This document shows positions 12,114 through 35,822 of a DNA stretch of 64,000 bases, piece after piece. The position numbers were made by a program, and so were the translations under genes. Origin of the DNA: Asterochloris sp. CNOR1 (Eukaryota; Chlorophyta; Trebouxiophyceae; Trebouxiales; Trebouxiaceae); the NCBI GenBank assembly GCA_963969365.1, contig OZ017748.1, forward strand, positions 496,001 through 560,000. Direction: 5' to 3'. Within the stretch, counting starts at the first letter, position 1, and every line of letters starts with the position of its first letter. Under the pieces are notes generated by a model. That model had not been told where the DNA came from, ran no database searches, and worked only from the letters and a program-made list of their open reading frames with translations.

Positions 12114-12406
12114 GCAAGGCCCCTGCTGGTCGTCCCAGAACATCTTGCTTGCTGAACTCCCCTTGTCAATGCAATGTAATGTGTTCACCGTTGCAGCAGC
12201 ACCAGTTCAAGATGATCTGTGCATCCTGCAATGGACTTTGAGTCCGCAGCCACTTCAAATTTTAGTGAAACCGTGTGATCATTGCATTGCCATCAGTGGT
12301 AGCCGCCAAAGACTACTGCACACAACTTGGGATAGAGAGACAGCAGACAGCACCTGGCCAAGGAAAATTGTCTGGCTGTTTTTCTATCATTGTGCTTGAT
12401 TCAAGA
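12114..12406. other. Gap between convergent genes
   Basis: It lies between the stop of the RRM protein (+) and the stop of the beta-galactosidase (-). It must hold both 3' UTRs. No further signal is visible. Confidence 0.5.
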
Positions 12407-26897
<14,491 letters not shown>

Positions 26898-27243
26898 CCT
26901 GGCATCGAAAGGGGGCCTGATCTATTGACCGCGATTTGGCTCCTTAGGCTAAGCTGTGTGACATGAGACTTAGGTCATGGCATTCATCTCGGCCCCTCTG
27001 CGCATCGAGGAACTCTGTAACGTCTCTCAGTCAGACTTCCTGATGCAGCATGCAGCACCAGGGCCGGTCGCAGTCGTCAATTCATAGCCATTGATGACTT
27101 GGTGAGAATAGCCATGTCTTCGCTTTGACTGTTGCTGATAGGTGTACTAAGATGCTGCGATTTCTCCCCTTGCTTCCTGCAAGCAGCCTGCATCTAGGCT
27201 GAGGGCAGCATGTCCTGCATGCCGCAGAACATTCTGTGACCCC
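26898..27243. promoter_or_regulatory. Intergenic region between divergent genes
   Basis: A 346-bp space separates the start codons of the beta-galactosidase (-) and the SAXO-like gene (+). Both promoters and 5' UTRs must lie here unless upstream non-coding exons exist. No TATA-like element can be assigned with confidence. Confidence 0.4.
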
Positions 27244-30200
27244 ATGTCAGGCGGCCCAGTCGGCATCCTGCGGCGCTGCCACTGCCTGAGCATCAATGCT
27301 GGGGCTGAGGGCGCCACGCGGGAGTTTGATGCGACACAGCCCAGCTTCAACCCCGACCAGTCCACCTGTGAGGCTGTCAACACTGCCGCAGCCCTGCAGC
27401 ATTTCGGCGGGAGGGAGATCAAGTTCCGCAGCACAGCCAGCCTGCATCTTCCCACCAGCTATGCAGATCACTACCCTCCCAAGGTGCATGTTGACGGCAG
27501 GCGGCCTCTCCAGTCTACTCAACCCTCCACTTGCCACCCGCCTGCTTGGCCTCCCACACCTATTGCCATCTACAGCTTGTGCACACAATCCCAGCAGGAG
27601 CCTCCCCCAGCAGAAGTGGGCCCCCTGCCAAATACCTTGCGCCTCCAGTCAAACAACCTGCACCTATCGTGCAGCAGCCTGCACAACCCTGCTCCCCCCT
27701 TCTCTCTCTGCAGCCTCTGCATCCGCATGCCTGCTTCAGTGCTCAGCAACCACCTTGCACTCCAGCCTGGGGTGGCCCATATATCATGGTGGCTACGCAC
27801 AGAGCGTCCAAGCAGCTCCTGCCCAGCCCCTGGCAGGCGCTGCAGGAGATCATCTGTAGACTGACCGGATACACCTTACATGCCCATCACCCCGACTGGC
27901 AACCTGTTGAGTGAGCCAGCGATGATACAGGGCACTGCCTGTCAAGCATCTGACAGCAGCCCTGTGCTGTGGACTGCTTCAAGCCCTGGACCAGCAGCTC
28001 CATGTCAGCCGCCCCCAACTGACAGAGTCTGTTCGACAGTACAAGGGACTGCAAGTCCCCTCCAGCCGTCAGACAGAGTGTTTCCCCCTCCCCAACCTGC
28101 CGCCGCTGGATGAGCAGCCCAGCATCAGCAAGCCACGCCTTCTTTCCACCATCTGCAGGCAGTGCATGGGCAGACCTGCGGCAACCGGCCCCAGCAGCCA
28201 GAGTCTGGCCGCACCGGCGCCCTCTTCAGCGCCCGGTCAGAGTACACCAGGGAGTACCCTGAGAAGCCCTTGATTCAGCAGCGCGCTGTGCAGCCAGGGC
28301 ACTTTGACCTGCGACCAGTGCCAGCTGTGAGCCTGGAGACAACCCACGGTGAGCCCACAATTGGGCAGATCAGGGTATGTGGCCAGCTGCGAGTCGCCAG
28401 CAGATGCCAGATAGCAGCGCATTCATTGACACAAGATGCCACAAGTATGGTGTAGCATGCTATCAGCCGGTGGCGAGAACGGTGCCTGTGTCCCGGCCGC
28501 CCACAAGCAGAGCAAGGCAAGGCTAATAACAGCATGTCCTCTTGTGTTGCCCCAGGCCCCAGTTGGCCCCTGACTTGACGTGCTGTGCGCTGCCTGCCCT
28601 CACAGCCTGTCAGACATGGCCAGCTCCTCTGTGCAGGTGCCCATTACCAGCCCTGGGCGCTGCCAGAGGTGCCGCACAAGGCTTGGCACCAGAAGGCCAT
28701 CACGCCGCTGCCCCTGTCGGACCTGGCGGCCGACTCCTACGTCTCCACATCGGCCGCACACTATGTGCCCAAGCGGAGCTCATACGTCAGGCCCACAGGT
28801 GGGATGCTGCGCCCTGTGGTGGCTGCTGGCGGCTGCAGCATGCGAATCAAGCTGGCCCTCGCTATGAAACACTGTCAGCTGCGAGCCGCGCCCTATGCTA
28901 GCCCTCGCTGCAGACACTATCAGTGGCTGGGACCTGAGACTGATGCTCTGCCTGCTGCCTCAAGCTGCCGTGAGCAGCTATGAGCTGCATGCTGGCCATT
29001 GCAGCACACAGTCGTCAGCAGCTGTCAGCAGCAACTGATGCTGTGGCCATTGGCTGAGTCTGATCGACTGCTTGGCCCAGTGACTACATCCCAGTTGCCA
29101 GCAGCTGTGAGCAGCGCCTCGTTCTATCGTCACTGGCTGAAGCTGCCGCCAGCAGCTGTTGGCTGCGCCTGATGCTGGTGTCACTGGCCGGGCCTGCCAT
29201 GAACAGCTGCATACTGCGCCTGGTGCTTGGCCACTGCCTAAAGACAGTTGCCAGCAGTTGCGATCAGGGCCTGATGCTTGCTTGCCCTGTTGGCTGGGAT
29301 TGGCGTCAGCAGCTGTGAGGTGCGCCTGGTGCGCGGCTGCCCGGCTGCAAAGTGACAGCTTCCATGCTGCCTGACTGCGCTGCTCTGCTCAGGCTGATTG
29401 ATCAGTTTGCATGCATGCTGAGGCTGCTCCTGGCACTGCAGGTCCAGCCGCACTTCAAGGTGCCATGTGCATACCATGCAACACGATCCTGCATTGCCAG
29501 TTGCAAGCAAATTGGTTGCCTATTGGGCTCTTCCAGCATCTCCCACGGCCAGGGGCAGCTCCGCCTGGCCTGAAAGGCTCTTTGAGGCAGTTTGTGCCGC
29601 CAAGGCCCACTCTCTGCTGCTTGCAGGCACCACGCAGGCGCAGCCGCTTTCAGAGAGCCAGGTGAAGGTGACGTCGTATGATGACCACTACTGCCCCAAG
29701 CCTGTGGGGCGGTACATGCGCACGCTGAGGCCGGCGCAGCCCATGAGGGTGCCACTGGACGGCAGGACGACCTATGAGTGAGTGGCACACTGCAGCTGCT
29801 GGTGTCAACCTGCGCCATCTTTGGAATGGAATGGTCAAAGGCTTTGCTGAGGGTTGCGCAGCCAATGACAGTGCCGCTGGACGCACACTCTTGGAGTGGG
29901 GTAACACTGTAACTGCTTGCTTCAAATGCCAGGTAGTTGAGTTCAGTGAAGTTGAGTGGCGTTGCCGAGGCTGTCAGCCGGTCAGGTGCTTTGCTTCACA
30001 GCACTGCAAGATGCAGCATGGTTGCAGCCGCCCATCTAACACAGTTGAGTCCTGAGCTTTCCAAGCGGGGCATAGCCCACCAACGGGCAAGCTTGCCTGT
30101 AACAGCGGCCCTTCTTTTTTGTGTAGCCAGGCCTGACTCAGTGTCATGCTGTGAATGTGTCAGCTGGGCTGCAGAAAGTATGTCAGTTGCCTTCATTGTG

Positions 30201-30543
30201 ACTGCCTGCCACCGTGTGTAGCAGGCAATGCTGAAGCACTCCGTGGCACAGCTGCCACATCTCAGCATGCAAGCCCGCCGCTGCTGTGTGGGCATCACCT
30301 TTCTGCCTGCAGCCTGCAGTCCACTTCCTGCCTGCAGCCTGCAGTTCTCTTCCTGCCTGCAGCCTGCAGTTCACGCCAAAAGCTCTGCCCCGGGAGCTGC
30401 CCCATCTGGCAGGCATCAAGGTGACCCACAGTGTGCACCCAGAACGTGCTCGTCCTACTTCGAAGTGCCACATGACTACTGGGGCTGCTGCGCCAAGCTG
30501 GCCAGCATACGTTGCTGCTCAGACCTCAACATGGCCCCAGTAG
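27244..30543 (+). CDS. SAXO/MAP6-like axonemal microtubule-stabilising protein
   Basis: Five exons join in phase: 27244-27483, 28159-28348, 28637-28798, 29627-29777 and 30363 onward. The product carries five spaced copies of a T/S-x-Y-x-x-x-Y/F-x-P/E-K type motif: TSYADHYPPK, SEYTREYPEK, TSAAHYVPK, TSYDDHYCPK and TTYDLQFTPK. Such modules are typical of the SAXO/MAP6 (STOP) family, which bind and stabilise axonemal microtubules from the lumen or surface. N-terminal Cys residues (RCHCLSIN) also resemble that family. Assignment by motif pattern is mine. The last exon either ends in frame at the stop 30541-30543 or is spliced after 30420 (AGIK, weak donor gtgacc) into the Hsp70-like exons downstream. 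A ciliary protein implies a flagellated stage such as zoospores. The intron at 28800-29626 is filled with a degenerate repeat. Confidence 0.65.
28980..29345. repeat. Degenerate approximately 50-60 bp tandem repeat in SAXO-like gene intron
   Basis: About five or six units of the type gccagcagctg followed by gcgcctg(a/g)tgct and cactggc can be read along this stretch. They are too diverged for exact borders. The array makes up about half of the intron between exons 3 and 4. Confidence 0.5.
30302..30376. repeat. Three 25-bp copies of a splice acceptor
   Basis: Three head-to-tail 25-bp units (30302-30326, 30327-30351, 30352-30376), each starting (c/t)ctgcctgcagcctgcagt. Each offers two acceptor AGs. 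Only the acceptor at 30361-30362 in the third unit gives the conserved reading DLQFTPKALP, joining in phase to the exon ending at 29777. Because 25 is not a multiple of three, use of an earlier copy shifts the frame. Confidence 0.85.
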
Positions 30544-30668
30544 AGGGTTCGCCTTCATGTCACTGCTGGCGCTGATGTGCCAGGCTGGCTGGCATTCATG
30601 GCTGCTCTGACCTTAACAGGCACGCCCTTTGAGACGGACTGACAGCAGCAGTACTGCGCGCCCTGCAG

Positions 30669-31589
30669 GGCAGCGCTGGGCTGAGGCTGCCGGTGCCCAG
30701 GCAGTCGCTGGGAGTGCAAATTGCAGGCAACAGCTTTTTTGTGCTGCTGCCGTACTCGGTGTGCGCCCCCTGCTCAGCCCGCCAGATCTTCAGCACCATA
30801 CACGACAACCAGTCTGAGGTCAGGGGCAGGGCTACATGCCACAGCATACCTGCTCCAAGCAAAGCGTGCAAGAAGCTCTTCTGCCTGTGTATGGAATTTG
30901 CAGGCTAAGCTGAGGGGGTGCTTGGCTTGCTGGGTACTTGCACAGGCTGCATTGGATATTAGCAGAGACTGTGTTGCATGCTGAGTGGTGTCGCAGCGGT
31001 CAGCCATGCTGAGAGGGGCTGTCATAAGCAGTACCCTTCCTGCTCCTTGCATGGGCTGCACATACTGCAGTGCCCCTGCAGAAATGAGGTGATCACTATG
31101 AATATCAGGTGATCACTGATGAGGCACGGTATGATAGGCATAAGCCTGCCTGCTGCATGCAAAACCTGCAACACACTACACAGATGCTTTGCACAGCCAC
31201 AGCCGCATGCTGGGGCCCACATTGCACAGCCACCAGATTACGTACCTGTGTACAGGCTGCTCTACACGCCATGTGTCGCTCCCTGATTCAGGCACTGGTC
31301 ACGCGCCCAGCAGCAAGCTCTGCCAAGCCACAGAGCCTCCCTGCTGCAGGCGTGCATCAACATTCTGTATGGGCAGGGGCCAAGGGCGGAAGACAACAGG
31401 CTTGTGGGGCAGTTTGACATCACTGGCATCCCTCCAGCACCCAAGGGAGAGCCCCAGATTGAGGTCACCTTCAGCCTGTCCAAAGACATGGTGCTGTCTG
31501 TGGAAGGCCGGGACCTTGACAGTGGCAGGCATAAGCTTTGGCAGCAGGCTGGAGGCACTGTGGCTCCAAGACTTCAGTTAGCAGAATGA
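30669..31589 (+). CDS. Hsp70 substrate-binding domain (beta-sandwich) fragment, possibly the 3' part of the SAXO-like gene
   Basis: Two exons, 30669-30818 and 31350-31589, join in phase 0. They encode RQSLGVQIAGNSFFVLLP, then ARQIFSTIHDNQSE, then DNRLVGQFDITGIPPAPKG and EPQIEVTFSLSKDMVLSVEG. These match the order and core residues of Hsp70 SBD-beta, where families read SLGIE, FST..DNQ, L.G.F.L.GIPPAPRG and PQIEVTFDID.NGI. The ATPase domain is absent anywhere upstream on this strand, and the alpha-helical lid is missing: the frame stops at 31587-31589 soon after the sandwich. The first exon begins at a complete codon, so it can be spliced to AGIK at 30420 of the SAXO-like gene. Alternatives are a separate pseudogene fragment or a stand-alone peptide-binding protein. 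The domain assignment is firm; the gene model is not. Confidence 0.6.
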
Positions 31590-31755
31590 ATGGTGGCCCT
31601 TCTGTCTCAGTGTTTCCAGGAACAGACAAAGTGAACCTGGTTTCAGCAAGCTGCTCATGCTCATAATCCCAGCAGCCCTACCACAATGTTGAAACAAGCC
31701 AGCACCATTTTTCATGGCGGCTGAGCATCAGGCTCTGGCTCTCGGGCGGCTACAT

Positions 31756-32716
31756 TCATGGCACGGGCACCAGTTGCGCAGCTTTGTCAAACATTGCATC
31801 TGGCGAGCTCCAGTCGCTGCACTGGCCTGCCCTTGCTGCAGACAGACGAGCTTCCAGTTTCTGCAGCAGGGCCCACTGCCCAGTAGACTCCACAGAACCT
31901 GGTCTTGATGCTCTGACACAGCTGAGGGCAGCCTGCGCTCCCTTCCCAGTCTCCAGCATTGTCAGTGCCTGCAGGGCTCATAATAACTCTGCTCTGTGCC
32001 TATGCAGTGCAAGCCTAGACAGTGCACTTTGTTGGGCACATGTTTTGATCAAGTACAGCCGCCCCCGCCTTCACTGCTCAGCACAGCGGCACATCCAGGC
32101 AGGGTGCCCACCGTCAGCAATGTCCCCGTTCTGCCAATGCCAGCTGTGCAATGGACGAGCACTTTGCCGCCCTGCTGGTGCTGCTGCCTCACAAAGTCAT
32201 GCGCTGCCTTGACCTGCACTGAGCGGGAAGCCTCAGGTGGGGCAGAGGTGCTGCCAGCTGCAGGCTAGAGGGTGTTTTGCAACATGTGTGCAGAGCCAGT
32301 AATGTGCCGAATTGCGAGTGCCATGATGCAGGTGAGCACCGCTTTGACCTAGAGAGGAGAGCATTGGTTGCAGCAGCGGCGTGGCCTGACTGGTGCATGT
32401 ATGTCCAGGCCATGCAGGTGTGGGTGGCAGGTGGCATGCCGTCAAGCCGCACCTTGCTGAGTGAGGGGCTGCAGAAGTCTGGGACGTCCAGCCGCAGCAG
32501 GCTGAGGCCTGAGGCATCAAGCATGTCCTGGGGCACCCCCCAGCCAGATGCACTGATGACGCCAGTGATCCCCTGCTGCCTCAGGAAGTCAATCTGTGCC
32601 TGTGTCACTTCTGGTGCCTGTGGGCCTGAGCCTCCAAGAGGCGGCCACAGCTGAGCACTGCCAGCCAGGTGGGGCACCTCAGCCAGGAAGCAGAAGTTCT
32701 TCACAGGCTGGCCCAT
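31756..32716 (-). CDS. Atypical dual-specificity protein phosphatase
   Basis: This belongs to the Cys-based phosphatases that remove phosphate from Tyr, Ser/Thr or non-protein substrates. Exon 1 (32716-32453, 88 codons) starts MGQPVKNFCFLAEVPHLAGS and contains QAQIDFLRQQGITGVI and LRLDVPDFCSPSL, the usual approach to the general-acid loop (Asp in DVPD). Exon 2 (32213-32112) carries the catalytic P-loop HCTAGIGRTGT (HC-x5-R-T, nucleophilic Cys and Arg both present). A later stretch reads LYLIKTCAQQS (about 32060), the helix after the P-loop, and the last exon has ALSCVRASRPGSVESTGQWA, the conserved C-terminal helix, with the stop at 31756. The join from exon 2 to the LYLIK segment is out of phase with any canonical splice pair I can find, so there may be a sequence error, an unusual intron or a mutation. 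No transit peptide is obvious. Confidence 0.8.
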
Positions 32717-33141
32717 TGGGTTCTGGACTTGTGCCTGGGTGGGCTACGCAACACTGAGAGGGTATGGTCTGGATGTTACCTGGCTGGTGCACAAGCTATT
32801 CATGCAAAAGCAAGCATGGTGTGATGCTGTGGCCCCATCAACATGATGCTGAACAGTGGGCCTCCCTGCAACCTGCTTGGAGGAGAGACCTTCAGGAGTA
32901 TAAGTACTGACGTGAATGCAGGGCACCGAAGTGGTCTTAGATGTACTGGATTGTCTGCACATTTTTGACCTAATGGTCAAAGTGCACTGCCTGCGTTTGA
33001 CTTTGTGAGAGCTACTTCACTGAGATGGGCCAAGAAGCAGCCTTTCAAAGAGTGCTGATGTTGGTTGATGGACTCTCTCAAGACATGTGAGGGACACACT
33101 CGGGGTGGGCTGGAGGGCGGGCGGGAATAAGGGCCTTCATG

Positions 33142-35596
33142 TCAGAAGCCTGGCAGGGACCGCGGCCAGATTTTGTCCTTCATCCACATATAAACGGGGA
33201 GGACAAAGTAGTAGAAGCCAGCTGTGGACCCCAGCAGCAGTCTGAGCAGGAACATCAGGGGGTTCTTGCTGCGCTTGCCGCTGGTCTCCCTTTTTGGGGG
33301 CAGCTGCAGGGGGGAGTCGCCTTCCTGCAGGGTGCAGGACAGCTTATGTCAAATGTGGCAATGCCTTGGGTAGCTCCATCGCCCTCGCATGTTTTTGTAC
33401 ACGGACGTGAGGCCAGCAGCTGCATTGACATGCAGGTTGTTGCTAAAACAGGCTGGATCCACAGCCACATACATCTGCCTTTGGCCTGCTATGGAAAGCC
33501 GGGGCTGACCTGCTGCTTCACGCCTGTCACTGAGCAGCCCATGATGAGGCCATGCCGACGAACGCCCCGGTACCACTTGGGGCCAATGCGCTTGATCTGG
33601 ACGTCTGAGAATCCTGCCTTGGTGAACCACTGCACAGGCCACCAAACCTGTCAAGTGGCAGCATAAGCTGTGCAACAGTCCTGGCACCCACTGCAATGCA
33701 GGCAGCCTTATAGAATGGGTGCACAAGCAGCAGCTGGCACCCAGATGCACGTCGTGGGCAAGGGCGGTGCAGCACCCTCATTGGGGCTGCAGGTGATGGC
33801 ACTGCCCTGGCAGCCCTTGGCACACCCAATGGGAGTGCATCCTCAGAGTGTGCAAGCCACAGCTGTGAAGCTTGAAAATGCATTTGGCAGCTACAGCTAC
33901 CCCATGTTCAGGCCCCTAGCAGCAGCCAGCCGCGCTGCGCAAGTGCACTAGACAGATGCTTTGCAGGCACACTGTATGGCACCGGTCACTTCTCACATCT
34001 TGCTGCAAAGCCCCCTGATGATGATATCATGAATGGTGGGCCTGCCGCCAGCATGCTTCAGTGCCTTCACGCCTAAGAGTCTGGATCCCTCACCTCCATG
34101 TACTCTGCCTCTGTGGGGAACAGCATCCACACATCCGCAAAAAAACGCGATAGCCAAAAGGTGGGGTGCACAGGGCCAATGAGGCAGGCAGTGCCCCCCT
34201 TCTTGAGGACGCGATAAGCCTCCCGGATGCCCCTCTGGGGCTCGGGCCAGTACTCAATGCTGCCCGCGGACACGTAGCGATCAAATCCGTCGGTGGGCAG
34301 GGGAAGGTCTTCAGCATCGCCCTGCACCAGCCATGGCTGCACAGGTAAAGTTTGACAAAGCTGCATGGAAGAGCGTGCTCTGCAGAAGAGGTGAGCCATG
34401 AGCAGCAGGCGTTCCCCATCCTTCCTCCCTTTGCGGGCTGAGTCCGAAAACCTGCAACTGCAACGCATGCGAAACCCACCTCTTTGATGGTCACGCCCTG
34501 CAGAAATGGCTTCTGCTTGGCCTTCTCCAGCTGGTGGGGGGACTGGTCCACCAGAGTGATGTTGCGGGCATCCACTCCCGCCTTCACGATGCCCAGCGTG
34601 CAGAAGCCGGTGCCTCCGCCAACGTCACAGACCTGCAGATGGTGGAGACATGTTGATGAAGGCCAGTGACTGCTCTGGGGGTGCCTGCCACAGGTATGAC
34701 AACCCCTAGCGTGCGGCAGCCAGTGGCGTCGACGTCACAGAACTGCAGGGTTTGCAGGCAACCGTCTCATGTCAGAGCCTGGCCGCAAGCTTTTCCGTGT
34801 GTTTCAGCATAGGCCCCATCCGCGACCGCTGATCTGCAGAGTCTGCAAGCACGAGTGTGGGCGCGGCAATGAACAGCTAATGGTAAAAAGCTGCATTGCA
34901 CACACAAGCACTGCACACAACCCTTCCAACACCCAGGGACTTGTCTGAACGAGCGGGCCGGGACTCCAGCTGCCAACTCACACTGTGTTTTACCACCACA
35001 GTGCAGTCTCACAGAGCGCATGCCAGCTGAGGTATGCCGCCTTGCGGCCTGCCAATGCTCTTGCGGCTTGGTGAGGTGAGGGAGGAGCTGCGTGTTAGCC
35101 TGATGGGTGCTAAGCTAGATCAGAGCAACGTGCAGCAGCTTGCAATCAGGCACAGGGGCGCCCTCACGATGGCCACCTCCCTCTAGCACTGCACACATGT
35201 CTTGACGGCACCAGGAGCTACGCGTACCTTAAGGGACGGTGAGTCCAGCTTAGCCACAGACAAGGCGTCCTCCCGCATGTCCTCAGTCCAGTGGCCTGGG
35301 TTGACCACTTTGTCATAGACAATGCTGAGGAATCTGTAGAACCAGAAGGCCTCCTCCTTGTGCTGAATGAAGCGCAGCTTGCCAGCAGTGCTCTGCTGCA
35401 TAGTGGTGCTGCTGGCCTGGGCCTGTACAGCATGGCGATGCCTGCCTGGCTGTGCAGTCCACTGAGGCCTGGATTGTTGCCTGCCTGCTAGTGTGCGACA
35501 TCGGTGCTGATGAGGAGATCCAATGCGTCTGCAGCCCAGCTGGGGCCAGCTTGAGGCACAGGGCCTGTCACAGGCCAATGCAGATCCGCCCTCCAT
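33142..35596 (-). CDS. VTE3: MPBQ/MSBQ methyltransferase, plastid tocopherol and plastoquinone synthesis
   Basis: It methylates 2-methyl-6-phytyl- and 2-methyl-6-solanesyl-benzoquinol, the step shared by tocopherol and plastoquinone-9 synthesis, at the inner plastid envelope. Five exons fit exactly in phase: 35596-35228, 34632-34480, 34336-34094, 33629-33510 and 33324-33142, giving 355 residues (plant VTE3 is about 340). After a transit-peptide-like N-terminus rich in R, S and A comes FIQHKEEAFWFYRFLSIVYD. The SAM-binding motif I follows, VCDVGGGTGFCTLGIVKAG, then ITLVDQSPHQLEKAKQKPF, QGDAEDLPLPTD, YVSAGSIEYWPEPQRGIREA and IGPVHPTFWLSRFFADVW. RIGPKWYRGVRRHGLIMGC leads to the C-terminal membrane anchor LLGSTAGFYYFVLPVYMW. 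All family blocks are intact. Confidence 0.97.
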
Positions 35597-35639
35597 CAGA
35601 TCAGTTGTCGCTCCTTCTCATCAAGGGAAATTGACTCAT

Positions 35640-35822
35640 TTAACTACAAGTGTAGCATCTCTAAATCAAAAAGTCAGGGCACTGTCAACAGCAATACTAG
35701 GAGGCAAAGGAGTATGCTGGGAATGAAATCATCAATTCATAGAAATTCTGTCCATATAATCTCAAGGACCATCTGCCCTTTTCCATCTGCCCTGACAACA
35801 ATTTATGGACACCTGCATTAGC
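35640..35822. other. AT-richer intergenic spacer
   Basis: The short space between the VTE3 start and the stop of the DWNN gene is clearly richer in A and T than its surroundings. It should hold the VTE3 promoter and the 3' UTR of the upstream gene, both on the minus strand. No specific element is recognised. Confidence 0.4.
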
